From the NCBI GenBank assembly GCA_910578075.1, contig CAJTPK010000003.1, positions 83,215-147,214 on the forward strand: a DNA stretch of 64,000 nucleotides, given 5' to 3'. Below, piece after piece: positions 51,312-60,787 of this stretch. A program made the translations under genes and the position numbers. Every line of letters starts with the position of its first letter. Position 1 is the first letter of the stretch. Origin of the DNA: an uncultured Muribaculaceae bacterium. GTDB lineage: Bacteria; Bacteroidota; Bacteroidia; Bacteroidales; Muribaculaceae. The notes under the pieces are model-generated. The model was not told the DNA's origin. It made no database searches and saw nothing but the letters and a program-made list of their open reading frames with translations.

Positions 51312-52409
51312 CTATTGCTGTAGTCCTTTAATGAGTTCCGGATAAATGAACAACGCTTCATTTATCTCGCTGATTTTTACAAATTCATCGGCCGTATGGG
51401 ATCTTGATGACTCTCCCGGGCCGATCTTCAGCGAAGGAATACCGTGCATCAGAGCCATGTCTGATGTAGTAGGGGATACAAATGGTGTAAGACCAAGTGA
51501 GCATGCAGATTTCACGAGCGGATGACTTTCGCTGATTACCGAGGCATGGACGCGTGTGGAGCGCGGTGTCAATGTGCTCCATCTTACCGCATCCCTAAGT
51601 AATTCCACAGTCTCTTCATTTGTATATGAATCCGTTGTGCGCACATCTACAACGTAGCTGCACCTGTCCGGAACAACGTTGTGTTGTGTGCCGGCATTAA
51701 TCATTGTAACGTTGACCCTCAGTGGTCCGAGTGTTTCACTGACCTTGTCGGTCCGGATATTTCGTAGAATCTCTATATCCTCCAATGCGCGGTAGATGGC
51801 GTTGATACCCTCGTTGCGCGCGGCATGTCCTGACTTTCCTTCGGTAATAGCATCGAGCACCAACAGCCCCCTCTCTGCCACAGCCGGTTGCATACCTGTC
51901 GGTTCGCCTACAATCACCATATCCGGTGTCATTCCCTGCTCCGCAAGATATGGAAGGAAGGCTCTCATACCTAACTCTCCCATAACCTCCTCGGCAGATG
52001 TGATTGCTAACATGAGATTCACCGGAAGTCTATGTCCGCCCTTTGATAATTCAAGGAATGACATTGCCAATGCCACTCCTGACGCTCCGGCATCATTACT
52101 TCCCAAGCCATAAAGCCGGTCTCCCTCTATCGATGGTTGATATGGATTCCGGGTGTATGATGCGGTGGGTCGCACAGTGTCGTGATGCGAATTAAGCATG
52201 AGGGTAGGGCGCGTAGGGTCAAAATCCTCTGCTAATACAAACACATTGTTGTGAAGACGTTCCACATTCCCAGCTCCATGACTTTGCAGCCACTCCTCCC
52301 AGATATCGGCGGTGGCGGTTTCTTCACGCGATGGTGAAGGCGTGGAAATCAACCTTTGCAGCAATGCTACGGCTTCGTCAAGTCCGGGGTGTTTATCGCT
52401 TGCGATCAT
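51312..52409 (-). CDS. argE: M20-family N-acyl-ornithine/citrulline deacylase
   Basis: A 365-residue zinc amidohydrolase. LNSHHDTVRPT and GLGSNDAGASGVALA carry metal ligands, and TSAEEVMGELG the catalytic Glu. In Bacteroidetes this enzyme removes the N-succinyl (or acetyl) group after carbamoylation. I start at ATG 52409 (MIASDKHPG), which overlaps the argB stop as ATGA; the longer frame runs into argB. Confidence 0.88.
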   Translation of the reverse strand: MIASDKHPGLDEAVALLQRLISTPSPSREETATADIWEEWLQSHGAGNVERLHNNVFVLAEDFDPTRPTLMLNSHHDTVRPTASYTRNPYQPSIEGDRLYGLGSNDAGASGVALAMSFLELSKGGHRLPVNLMLAITSAEEVMGELGMRAFLPYLAEQGMTPDMVIVGEPTGMQPAVAERGLLVLDAITEGKSGHAARNEGINAIYRALEDIEILRNIRTDKVSETLGPLRVNVTMINAGTQHNVVPDRCSYVVDVRTTDSYTNEETVELLRDAVRWSTLTPRSTRVHASVISESHPLVKSACSLGLTPFVSPTTSDMALMHGIPSLKIGPGESSRSHTADEFVKISEINEALFIYPELIKGLQQ

Positions 52410-53182
52410 TTTGTTATGATTGTTCCGGAATCGCTTAGAAGCGATTCTGATTTGCATATCCTCACCTCCTTAACGCCTGACTTTGCCGATTCCAGAGCGT
52501 TATGTATTTTCGGTATCATTCCAGCTGCGATCACTCCCGATTCCTTCAACTTCATGAAATCCGATTCATCGATATGGGGAATCACGGATGATTCGTCATT
52601 TATGTCTCTCATCACTCCGGCTTTCTCGAAGCAATATGTCAAGCGGACTTCTCCTGCCTTGCATGCGCCCAAGGCTACAGCGGAGGCTACGCTGTCGGCA
52701 TTGCAGTTGAGCAAAGAGCCTTTGCCGTCATGACATATCGCGCAGAACACTGGAACCATCCCCTTGCCGAGCAATGTGCTGAGAAGTTCGTCGTTTACAT
52801 TGGAAGGGTCGATATCTCCGACAAATCCGTAATCGATAGGTTTGGGAGATCTGTGTGTGGCTGGAATCATATTCCCGTCGGCTCCTGTCATGCCGATGGC
52901 ATTGCATCCTAATGCCTGAAGCATAGCGGTTATCCGCTTGTTGATGAGTCCGGCATATACCATGGTCACGATGTCGAGTGTCTGACGGTCCGTCACCCTG
53001 CGTCCATCAATCATATTAGCTTCGATTCCGAGCCGCGCACTCATGCGGGTAGCTTCCTTGCCGCCTCCATGCACAAGTATCTTTGGTCCTTCGAGAGCTG
53101 CAAAGTCTCGAAGGAAGCATTGCAGAGCCTCGGAATTGTCAATGACATTCCCTCCGATTTTCACAACGTTTATTGTGCTCAT
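52406..53182 (-). CDS. argB: N-acylglutamate kinase
   Basis: A 258-residue amino-acid kinase that phosphorylates the side chain of N-acetyl- or N-succinylglutamate. NVVKIGGNVIDN and LVHGGGKEATRMS form the phosphate-binding loops, and GTIITK ends the protein. Overlaps both neighbours by four bases (ATGA). Acyl specificity should follow the carbamoyltransferase upstream, so succinyl is likely. Confidence 0.92.
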   Translation of the reverse strand: MSTINVVKIGGNVIDNSEALQCFLRDFAALEGPKILVHGGGKEATRMSARLGIEANMIDGRRVTDRQTLDIVTMVYAGLINKRITAMLQALGCNAIGMTGADGNMIPATHRSPKPIDYGFVGDIDPSNVNDELLSTLLGKGMVPVFCAICHDGKGSLLNCNADSVASAVALGACKAGEVRLTYCFEKAGVMRDINDESSVIPHIDESDFMKLKESGVIAAGMIPKIHNALESAKSGVKEVRICKSESLLSDSGTIITK

Positions 53183-54132
53183 AGGCTTTCCAGTAAGCGT
53201 TTGATGACAACCTGCGCTGAAATTTCCCTGTTGGCGGCTTCCGGAATCACGATGCTCCGCTCTGATTCGATAACATCATCAGTGACGATCATATTACGTC
53301 TGACGGGGAGGCAATGCATGAAAAAGGCGTTGTCGGTGAGTGCCATCTTGTCAGAGTCTACAGTCCAGTCACGGTCAGTTGAGAGCACTGCCCCGTAATT
53401 GGGATCCGTGTATGCCGACCAGTTCTTGGCGTATATGAAATCAGCTCCCTCGAATGCCTTACGCTGGTCATATTCCACCACAGCATTTCCTACAAATTTC
53501 GGGTCGAGTTCATATCCGCGGGGATGGGTTATCACAAAATCATAATCGGTAGCATTCATCCATTCCGCAAAAGAATTGGGCACAGCCTGAGGAAGAGCCT
53601 TGGGATGGGGAGCCCATGTCATCACAACTTTCGGACGCGGTTTTGTCTTGAACTCCTCTATGGTTATCAGATCCGCGAAGCTTTGGAGCGGGTGACGGGT
53701 GGCTGCCTCCATGCTGAATACCGGACGTCCGGAATATTTTATGAATTGCTCGATAACCATCTCCTCATAATCCTCTTTCTTATTCTTGAGCCCCGCGAAT
53801 GAGCGGACACCAATAATATCACAATAGGATCCCATTACCGGTATCGCCTCAAGAAGATGCTCCGCCTTGTCGCCGTCCATTATCACACCGCGTTCAGTCT
53901 CAAGTTTCCAAGCCCCTTGATTCACATCGAGCACCATGACATTCATTCCCAAGTTCATCGCAGCCTTCTGTGTGGAGAGTCGAGTGCGCAAAGAGGAGTT
54001 GAAGAATATCATCAGCAACGTCTTGTTTTTGCCGAGTTCTGTAAAGGCAAAGCGATCTTTTTTTATTTCCATGGCTTCGCGGATTGCCATGTCAAGCGAA
54101 CCTATGTCGCCTACGCAAGTGAACTTATTCAT
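53179..54132 (-). CDS. argF': N-succinylornithine carbamoyltransferase-like enzyme
   Basis: A 317-residue carbamoyltransferase. The carbamoyl-phosphate loop is FFNSSLRTRLST. ATRHPLQSFAD and MHCLPVRRNM bind substrate. The sequence is close to the B. fragilis succinylornithine enzyme, with the same numbering. At position 90, where I recall the B. fragilis enzyme having Pro and acetylornithine enzymes having Glu, this protein has Ala (MDGDKAEHLL). Ala at that site was, as I recall, among the substitutions permitting succinyl specificity, so succinylornithine is still the likelier substrate. ATGA overlaps link it to argD and argB. Confidence 0.88.
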   Translation of the reverse strand: MNKFTCVGDIGSLDMAIREAMEIKKDRFAFTELGKNKTLLMIFFNSSLRTRLSTQKAAMNLGMNVMVLDVNQGAWKLETERGVIMDGDKAEHLLEAIPVMGSYCDIIGVRSFAGLKNKKEDYEEMVIEQFIKYSGRPVFSMEAATRHPLQSFADLITIEEFKTKPRPKVVMTWAPHPKALPQAVPNSFAEWMNATDYDFVITHPRGYELDPKFVGNAVVEYDQRKAFEGADFIYAKNWSAYTDPNYGAVLSTDRDWTVDSDKMALTDNAFFMHCLPVRRNMIVTDDVIESERSIVIPEAANREISAQVVIKRLLESL

Positions 54133-55256
54133 GAGAGTGCGGTTTTTAGATGGTTGATGAAATGTTTCGCTTCCTCAATAGAGAGGGTGAGGGCGGGGAG
54201 GAGACGCACCGTGTATTGGCCGGCACCTCCGGTAAATATGTGGTGGTCGAAAAGGAGCTTGCTTCGTAATTCACTTCCGGTGAACCCTTCCGCCTCGAAT
54301 CCTATCATGAGTCCGCGACCGCGCACATCCTTTATCTGCGGTATCTTTTTCAGTTCGGAAATTAGGTATTCCCCTGTCGCGGCGGCATTGTCAACAAGAT
54401 TCTCAGCCTCCATCACATCCAGCACGGCTATGGCTGCAGCGCAGGCGAGATGGTTTCCTCCGAAAGTGGTGCCCAACATCCCTTTCTTTGCAGGAATGGC
54501 AGGGGAGATGAGCACTGCCCCGCAAGGGAAACCGTTGGCGATCCCTTTTGCGCATGTGATTATGTCGGGGCGTATCCCGCTGTGCTGGTGGGCGAAGAAT
54601 TTACCGGAACGTCCGTAGCCAGATTGTATCTCATCAAGGATAAGGAGTGTACCGCTTTTCTTGCACTCGTCAGCTAAGAAGTGCAGAAACTCAACGGATG
54701 GCTCGTGTATGCCTGACACTCCCTGGATTCCCTCGATGATGGCGGCGGAATATTCTCCGGATTGGAGAGCCTTCCCGGTGCTGTCGAAATCATTGAGATT
54801 CACGAAGTCAACATTATCAGTTATATTGAAGGGGGATCTGATTGCCGGATTGTCAGTAGCCGCCACCGCTCCGGATGTACGTCCGTGGAATGCCTTCTCG
54901 AATGCCAGGATTTTTTTTCTTCCCGTGGTGAACGAAGCCAACTTGATTGCATTCTCGTTAGCTTCCGCTCCGGAATTGCATAGGAACAGGGAATAATCGT
55001 CATATCCGGAGAGTCTGCCTAATTTTTCAGCGAGCGTTTGCTGAAGTGAATTCTGCACGGAATTTGAATAGAATCCCAGCTCCGATACCTGACGCGAGAT
55101 CGCCTCCACATATGCAGGATGGGCATGACCGATGGATATCACCGCGTGACCTCCGTACAGGTCAAGGTAATCTGTGCCGTCAGCGGTGAAGACATGGGTG
55201 CCTTTCCCTCTGACAGGCTCTATATCATATAATGAATAAACGTCGAATAATGTCAT
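54129..55256 (-). CDS. argD: Acetyl/succinylornithine aminotransferase
   Basis: A 375-residue class III PLP aminotransferase that makes N-acylornithine from the semialdehyde. FLCNSGAEANENAIK and LLILDEIQSGYGRSG precede the PLP lysine in ITCAKGIANGFPCGA. Length is normal. Its stop overlaps the start of argF'. Confidence 0.92.
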   Translation of the reverse strand: MTLFDVYSLYDIEPVRGKGTHVFTADGTDYLDLYGGHAVISIGHAHPAYVEAISRQVSELGFYSNSVQNSLQQTLAEKLGRLSGYDDYSLFLCNSGAEANENAIKLASFTTGRKKILAFEKAFHGRTSGAVAATDNPAIRSPFNITDNVDFVNLNDFDSTGKALQSGEYSAAIIEGIQGVSGIHEPSVEFLHFLADECKKSGTLLILDEIQSGYGRSGKFFAHQHSGIRPDIITCAKGIANGFPCGAVLISPAIPAKKGMLGTTFGGNHLACAAAIAVLDVMEAENLVDNAAATGEYLISELKKIPQIKDVRGRGLMIGFEAEGFTGSELRSKLLFDHHIFTGGAGQYTVRLLPALTLSIEEAKHFINHLKTALS

Positions 55257-55300
55257 ATTGAAATGTGTGTTATTTATGAGATGTACTCTTAGACGAGCTC

Positions 55301-56269
55301 TTAGAACGCTGATGGCTTAAGCCTCAGGCCGGTACGTTCATCGATGCCGAGCATGATGTTCATGTTCTGCACAGCCTGGCCGCTGGCTCCTTTGAGGAGG
55401 TTATCCTCAGCGCAGGTGATCAGGATCTTGCCGTCATGCACATCAACATGTAGCACGACTTTGTTTGTATTGACCACCTGCTTCAGATGTATAGGCTCAT
55501 CGCATACGATTGTAAATGGAGCGTCTTTGTAATACTCTTTATAAAGCGTTTCAGCCTCCTGCTGATTCAACGCGCAGTCGAGAGTGACGGCAGCGAATAT
55601 GCCGCGGGCGAAATCTCCGCGCATGGGTATGAACGTGATGCGCGTGTCGTTGCCGGGCTGCAGCTGACCGAGAGTCATCCCAATCTCTTTCAGATGCTGA
55701 TGGGTGAATGGCTTATATACCGAGATATTGTCGTTGCGCCAGCTGAAATGTGTTGTCGCTCCCGGTTTTACGCCGGCTCCGGTGGAGCCGGTGAGGGCTG
55801 TCACATTAACCTCTCCGCCGGCAGGGAGCAGTCCCGCCGAAGCCAAAGGAAGAAGCGCGAGCTGGATGGCTGTGGCGAAACAACCGGGGTTGGCTACAGA
55901 AATCGCATTGGCTATGCGGCTTCTGTTTTTCTCCGGCAGACCGTAGACATATCCTTCGCTTTCATCGCGGTAGTCCTGTGCGAGATCAATCACTCTAAGA
56001 CCGGTGGGACGATGGTTCTCCTCCCAGAATGCACGGCTGTGTCCGTGTGCTGAGCAAAGAAACAGGATGTCGATTTCATCCAGCGGATGCGTGGAGGAGA
56101 ATAGCATCTCGGTATCTCCAAATAATCCGGTATGCACTGATGCCAAGGATTTTCCGGCGTTGCTTTCAGAATGCACGAATCCTATGCTCACCTCCGGATG
56201 AAGAATGAGCAGACGCAGGAGCTCGCCGGCTGTGTAGCCGGCGCCTCCTATTATACCTACTTTTTTCAT
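55301..56269 (-). CDS. argC: N-acyl-gamma-glutamyl-phosphate reductase
   Basis: A 322-residue NADPH enzyme. The Rossmann start is VGIIGGAGYTAGELLRLL. The catalytic cysteine lies in VANPGCFATAIQLAL. The second active-site His is in FIPMRGDFARG nearby. Typical ArgC length for the type 1 branch. It lies 13 bp after argG and 44 bp before argD. Confidence 0.92.
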   Translation of the reverse strand: MKKVGIIGGAGYTAGELLRLLILHPEVSIGFVHSESNAGKSLASVHTGLFGDTEMLFSSTHPLDEIDILFLCSAHGHSRAFWEENHRPTGLRVIDLAQDYRDESEGYVYGLPEKNRSRIANAISVANPGCFATAIQLALLPLASAGLLPAGGEVNVTALTGSTGAGVKPGATTHFSWRNDNISVYKPFTHQHLKEIGMTLGQLQPGNDTRITFIPMRGDFARGIFAAVTLDCALNQQEAETLYKEYYKDAPFTIVCDEPIHLKQVVNTNKVVLHVDVHDGKILITCAEDNLLKGASGQAVQNMNIMLGIDERTGLRLKPSAF

Positions 56270-56282
56270 TGGAAATCCGCTG

Positions 56283-57497
56283 TTATTCGGCTTTGCCGTT
56301 TTTCACCTGGTTGTTGTGATAGATCTTCATCTGATTACCTAAGATCTTGGTGAATCCTTTCACATCATCGGCTGTCCATGCCTTGTTGATTTCTCCGTAT
56401 TCGCCGAAGTCAGTCTTCATCAGGTCAAATGGAGAATCGACACCTACAAGGGTGTATGACAATGGACGCAACAGCAATTCCACGGTGCCTGTGACATTGC
56501 GCTGGGAGCTTTCAAGCATCTTTTCGATATCGCGCATCACGGGTTCGAGATATTGAGCTTCGTGAAGGAACATGCCATACCAGGTGCCTACCTGGTCTTT
56601 CCAATATTGTTGCCATTTGGTAAGGGTGTGCTTCTCAAGCATCTTGTGAGCTGCGATTATCAGGATCGGACCTGCCGCCTCGAAGCCAACACGCCCTTTT
56701 ATGCCGATGATGGTGTCACCGATATGCATGTCGCGTCCGATGCCGAAACGGGAGCCTATGCGCTCCACTTCGCGGATGGCTTCCACCTTATCCGCATATT
56801 CTTTCCCGTTTACCGCCGATATCTCACCTTCGGTGAAAGATATTGTCAGTTTCTCCGGCTCTGTGGCTGTCACCTGCGAGGGGTAAGCCTCATCGGGCAG
56901 AGTCTGTTCGGAATGCAAAGTCTCTTTGCCTCCTATGGAAGTGCCCCACAGACCTTTGTTGATGGAATACTCAAGTTTTTTGAAATCAGCCTCGTAGCCA
57001 TGTTTTTTGAGATAATCTATCTCGTATTCGCGGGTAAGGGTAAGGTCGCGGGTAGGTGTGATAATCTCTATTTCGGGAGCGAGTATCTGGAATGTCAGGT
57101 CGAAACGCACCTGGTCATTACCTGCTCCTGTCGAACCATGGGCGATGGCGTCCGCACCGATGTTCTTGGCGTATTCGATGGTGGCGATTGCCTGGAATAT
57201 ACGCTCGGAGCTGACGGAGATGGGGTAGGTGCCGTTGCGGAGCACATTGCCCGCAACCATATACTTGATACTCTTCTCGTAATAATCCTGAGTGATATCG
57301 AGTGTGGCATGGGAAGCCGCACCGAGACGTTTTGACTTTTCCGCTATTACTGCGAGGTCTTCATCAGAGAAGCCACCTGTGTTGGCTATTGCGGTGTGAA
57401 CCTCATATCCGAGGTCTTCGGAGAGATATTTGACAGCAAACGATGTGTCTAGGCCGCCCGAGAATGCGAGCAGCACTTTTTTCTTGTTTTCTTTCAT
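56283..57497 (-). CDS. argG: Argininosuccinate synthase
   Basis: A 404-residue N-type ATP pyrophosphatase that joins citrulline and aspartate. The PP-loop is LLAFSGGLDTSFAVK, and HGSTGAGNDQVRFD and ISVSSERIFQ follow. Length is normal. Being second in the operon after the acyltransferase is usual in Bacteroidetes, as I recall. Confidence 0.93.
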   Translation of the reverse strand: MKENKKKVLLAFSGGLDTSFAVKYLSEDLGYEVHTAIANTGGFSDEDLAVIAEKSKRLGAASHATLDITQDYYEKSIKYMVAGNVLRNGTYPISVSSERIFQAIATIEYAKNIGADAIAHGSTGAGNDQVRFDLTFQILAPEIEIITPTRDLTLTREYEIDYLKKHGYEADFKKLEYSINKGLWGTSIGGKETLHSEQTLPDEAYPSQVTATEPEKLTISFTEGEISAVNGKEYADKVEAIREVERIGSRFGIGRDMHIGDTIIGIKGRVGFEAAGPILIIAAHKMLEKHTLTKWQQYWKDQVGTWYGMFLHEAQYLEPVMRDIEKMLESSQRNVTGTVELLLRPLSYTLVGVDSPFDLMKTDFGEYGEINKAWTADDVKGFTKILGNQMKIYHNNQVKNGKAE

Positions 57498-57524
57498 AAT
57501 TGTTTGATTTCGATTTCGATGAAG

Positions 57525-58145
57525 TCAATGCCTGATGTGGAGCACCTTTTTCAAAGTGTTCCTGATTTTCATTGCATAGGGATTGGGTCTGTCTTTGGGA
57601 GCGAGAGGTTGCTGGGGGTCGAAGAGCATCCCTGTGCAGAGACACATCCTTCTGTTGTTACGCTGCAGGATATCGTAGTTCCTGCACCCCTCGCATCCTT
57701 GCCAAAACTCATCATCATCCGTGAGCTCCGAGAATGTGACAGGCTTGTAGCCCATACGCGAATTTAGTTTCATTACCGGGAGCGATGTGGTGATGGAGAA
57801 CAGTTTGGCAAACGGAAATCGAAGTCGAGCCAGCTCGAAAGTTTTCGTCTTGATGGCGCCGGCAAGGCCAAGATGACGGTATTCTGGGTCGACAATCAAT
57901 CCGGATGTCGCAACGAAATCTCCATGACCCCAACTCTCGATGTAGCTGAACCCGACCAGACGGTCGTTGTGAAGAGCAACCACGCTCTTGCCGCTTGTGA
58001 TCTTCTGCGCGATATATTCCGGCGTGCGTTTGGCTATACCGGTACCTCGCTGCAGGGCGGACTCGTAGATGAGTCGTACAATAAGATCAGCGTATCTGGT
58101 TTCTTCGGGTTCGGCAAACTTGACAGTGATGTCCTTGATGTCCAT
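57525..58145 (-). CDS. GNAT-family N-acyltransferase (first step of arginine synthesis)
   Basis: A 206-residue GNAT enzyme. The acyl-CoA-binding motif is IVDPEYRHLGLAGAIKT. As the first gene of the arginine operon it is the expected glutamate N-acyl (acetyl or succinyl) transferase, since no argA or argJ is present. I recall the B. thetaiotaomicron homologue being proposed for this step, and succinyl-CoA fits the downstream carbamoyltransferase. The extra C-terminal ~50 residues include a Cys pair (GCEGCRNYD) of unknown use. Confidence 0.8.
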   Translation of the reverse strand: MDIKDITVKFAEPEETRYADLIVRLIYESALQRGTGIAKRTPEYIAQKITSGKSVVALHNDRLVGFSYIESWGHGDFVATSGLIVDPEYRHLGLAGAIKTKTFELARLRFPFAKLFSITTSLPVMKLNSRMGYKPVTFSELTDDDEFWQGCEGCRNYDILQRNNRRMCLCTGMLFDPQQPLAPKDRPNPYAMKIRNTLKKVLHIRH

Positions 58146-58238
58146 TTTTGCTTGTTAAGTTTCCGAAATTTGATTGTTTGTATCCTCAGGGTAATGTGCG
58201 TTTGTGTTGTCGCACGTTTTGCTTTGGGTAACTGCTGG

Positions 58239-58246
58239 CAAAATTA
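58239..58246 (-). promoter_or_regulatory. -7 box of the arginine operon
   Basis: On the minus strand TAATTTTG. The -33 element is GTG rather than TTG. AATGA, 9 bp, TCATT (58255-58273) lies over the promoter and could be an operator half-site pair, but I cannot assign a regulator. Confidence 0.45.
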
Positions 58247-58287
58247 CAAAAAATAAATGATAATTCACGTCATTGCGATAATATTAA

Positions 58288-58318
58288 TTGGTATTGATGT
58301 TAAAATTGCTTATCTTCG
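58288..58318 (+). promoter_or_regulatory. Promoter of the OPT transporter gene
   Basis: TTG at 58288-58290, a 20-bp spacer, TATCTTCG at 58311-58318 (one mismatch). Leader about 36 nt. Confidence 0.55.
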
Positions 58319-58358
58319 CGAGGTGAAAAAGGATAATCAATAACTAATCTGACTAAAT

Positions 58359-60329
58359 ATGAAAGAAAACGAAGAAGTTTACACCACCGATACCGGTTTG
58401 CCCGAAAACGCGTTCCGGGAGCTGGCTGCCGACGAGCAGTATGTGCCGGTGATGAAACCCGCGCACGACCAGAAGGAGGTTACGCCCTATTCTGTCGGCA
58501 TGGGTCTGTTGATGGCTGTCGTGTTCAGCGCGGCGGCTGCTTATCTCGGTCTTAAGGTAGGCCAGGTGTTTGAGGCGGCGATTCCTATTGCCATCATAGC
58601 GGTGGGTCTGAGCAATGCCTTGAAAAAGAAAAATTCTCTTGGACAGAATGTCATAATCCAGTCGATAGGTTCTTGCTCGGGTGTGATTGTCGCAGGTGCT
58701 ATCTTCACTCTCCCCGCACTCTTTATCCTGCAGGCCACCTATCCGGATATTATGGTGGAATTCTACCAGATTTTCCTTAGCTCTTTGTTGGGTGGTATCT
58801 TGGGTATTCTATTCTTTATTCCTTTCCGTAAATATTTCGTTAAGGATATGCATGGCAAATACCCCTTCCCGGAGGCTACTGCCACGACTCAGGTGCTTGT
58901 CTCCGGTCAGCAGTCAGCTGCCTCTGAAGATGGCGGACAGGCAAAGACTCTTATCATAGCGTCGCTTATCGGTGGCGTTTACGATTATATAGTTGCTACA
59001 TTCGGATGGTGGGCTGAGACCGTTACTTCCACTGCTTCGGCATGGGGTCAGACCATTGCCGAGAAGACAAAACTTGTGCTCAGTTGCAACACCGGTGCCG
59101 CATTGTTAGGTCTCGGATACATCGTGGGTCTCAAATACGCATTCGTGATATTCGCAGGTTCGATATTCGTGTGGTGGATAATAATTCCGTTGCTTGGCAC
59201 GTACGGCAGTCCTGAATTCCAGGCAATGGCTCCGGATGCCCTCTTCAAAGATTATGCCCGTATGATCGGTATCGGTGGTATCGCGATGGCAGGTGTCATT
59301 GGTATTGTCAAATCATGGCCGATCATCCGTCAGGCTGTAGGACTCGCAGGACGAGAGTTCAAAGGGGGAGCGAAGAATGCTGAGAAACCTATCCGTTGGC
59401 AGCTCGATATCTCGATGAAGCAGGTGGTATTTTTCATTGTCCTCGCTTTGGCTGCTGTCCTGCTTTTCTTCTGGTTTGGCGTTATCCATACTTTCTGGCA
59501 GGCTCTCGTGGCATGGATTGTAGTGACGATCATCGCTTTCCTTTTCACCACTGTGGCTGCCAACGCAATTGCAATCGTAGGCTCCAATCCTGTTTCCGGC
59601 ATGACGCTGATGACTCTGATTGTAGCTTCCGCGATATTTGTTTCAATCGGCTTGAGCGGCACATCCGGTATCGTCGCTTCTATGGTTATCGGAGGTGTTG
59701 TCTGCACCGCGCTCTCTATGGCTGGCGGTTTTGTCACAGACCTCAAGATCGGTTACTGGCTTGGGACTACCCCCAAGAAGCAAGAGACATGGAAATTCCT
59801 TGGAACTCTTGTTTCAGCGGCTACCGTCGGAGGTGTGATCATCGTGCTTAACAAGGTATACGGTTTCACTGGTGACAATGCTCTTGTCGCTCCCCAGGCT
59901 AATGCCATGGCAAAGGTTATCGAACCTCTGATGATGGGTGGCGAGACACCATGGATCCTTTATATGGTAGGTGCTATCCTTGCGCTTATCCTCAACTGGC
60001 TCGGTGTTCCCGCGCTTGCATTTTGTCTCGGTATGTTCATACCGTTGTCGCTCAACACCCCGATGCTTGTCGGTGGAGCAGTGTCATATTTCGTGTCTAA
60101 TTCATCTAAAGACAAGAAAGTGAACGATGCCCGTCGCGATCGCGGAACGCTCATCTCTTCAGGTCTTATCGCCGGTGGAGCGCTCTTCGGTGTGTTCGCT
60201 GCAATCACCCGTTTCGCCGGATTTGAATACACCACCCCCGGATCGGAGCAACTCACACAGATTCTCGGATGCGTGGCTTACGCCCTGCTTATCATATATC
60301 TAATATGGGATAGCAAACGCGCCAAATAA
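58359..60329 (+). CDS. OPT-family oligopeptide transporter
   Basis: A 656-residue membrane protein with about fourteen to sixteen helices. It shows the OPT features PYSVGMGLLMAVVFSAAAAY, GKYPFPEATATTQVLVSG and AFCLGMFIPLSLNTPML. Such transporters import small peptides or metal-chelate compounds with protons. Length is normal for the bacterial branch. It is a single gene with its own promoter and terminator, divergent from the arginine operon. Confidence 0.88.
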   Translation: MKENEEVYTTDTGLPENAFRELAADEQYVPVMKPAHDQKEVTPYSVGMGLLMAVVFSAAAAYLGLKVGQVFEAAIPIAIIAVGLSNALKKKNSLGQNVIIQSIGSCSGVIVAGAIFTLPALFILQATYPDIMVEFYQIFLSSLLGGILGILFFIPFRKYFVKDMHGKYPFPEATATTQVLVSGQQSAASEDGGQAKTLIIASLIGGVYDYIVATFGWWAETVTSTASAWGQTIAEKTKLVLSCNTGAALLGLGYIVGLKYAFVIFAGSIFVWWIIIPLLGTYGSPEFQAMAPDALFKDYARMIGIGGIAMAGVIGIVKSWPIIRQAVGLAGREFKGGAKNAEKPIRWQLDISMKQVVFFIVLALAAVLLFFWFGVIHTFWQALVAWIVVTIIAFLFTTVAANAIAIVGSNPVSGMTLMTLIVASAIFVSIGLSGTSGIVASMVIGGVVCTALSMAGGFVTDLKIGYWLGTTPKKQETWKFLGTLVSAATVGGVIIVLNKVYGFTGDNALVAPQANAMAKVIEPLMMGGETPWILYMVGAILALILNWLGVPALAFCLGMFIPLSLNTPMLVGGAVSYFVSNSSKDKKVNDARRDRGTLISSGLIAGGALFGVFAAITRFAGFEYTTPGSEQLTQILGCVAYALLIIYLIWDSKRAK

Positions 60330-60352
60330 TCCTCATACATAGAATAAATTTC

Positions 60353-60394
60353 TCCGCCCCATGGATCAAATCTTTCATGGGGCGGACTTTTTTA
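60353..60394 (+). terminator. Terminator after the OPT transporter gene
   Basis: TCCGCCCCATG, a 12-nt loop, CATGGGGCGGA, then CTTTTTT: 11 perfect base pairs. Confidence 0.9.
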
Positions 60395-60446
60395 TGGTAT
60401 TTGCGGGATGTATCATAAAAGTATGTTTTATAACAACATGAAAAAT

Positions 60447-60477
60447 TTTGCAAAAATAAAGTTGTTCTGTAATTTTG
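60447..60477 (+). promoter_or_regulatory. Consensus promoter of the candidate 6S-like RNA
   Basis: TTTG at 60447-60450, a 19-bp spacer, TAATTTTG at 60470-60477. Confidence 0.75.
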
Positions 60478-60481
60478 CATC

Positions 60482-60704
60482 CGGAGAGAAGATACTTGTC
60501 TTTCAAAGTGAAATCACTGGCGGTCAAGTTTCCTCAATTGCAAGCAAAGAGGCTTGCACAAAGATAAGATAATGACAGAATCATTATAAGCATGCAAGCA
60601 ACAGGGTAATTGATTATTATTTTGACCTTAATCGAAAAAGGGAGGTCCTTACGTGAGTCAGGATCTTTTCTCGCAAACCGCGGTCTGCAAGAGCCGCGGT
60701 TTTG
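60482..60704 (+). ncRNA. Candidate 6S-like structured RNA (~220 nt)
   Basis: The promoter at 60447-60477 and terminator at 60675-60704 bracket about 220 nt with no frame longer than a few codons. The two ends pair: GAGAGAAGAT (60484-60493) with ATCTTTTCTC (60663-60672), 10 bp with one G-U. GGTCAA (60522-60527) pairs with TTGACC (60622-60627). An apical arm is GCTTGCA with TGCAAGC enclosing ATAATGA-CAGAA-TCATTAT. A small AGTG/CACT hairpin sits on the 5' side of the internal loop. A rod with a central bubble and closed ends is the 6S plan, but I identify it by shape, not by sequence. Confidence 0.55.
60675..60704 (+). terminator. Terminator of the candidate 6S-like RNA
   Basis: AAACCGCGG, a 10-nt loop, CCGCGGTTT, then TG: a 9-bp GC-rich stem. 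Confidence 0.8.
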
Positions 60705-60787
60705 TCGTTATAATGGCAGAAATGCAGGAGTTTGGAGGATAATGATGGCAAATTTTGAGGTTTTTTTGAAAAAATATGCGTTGCATG

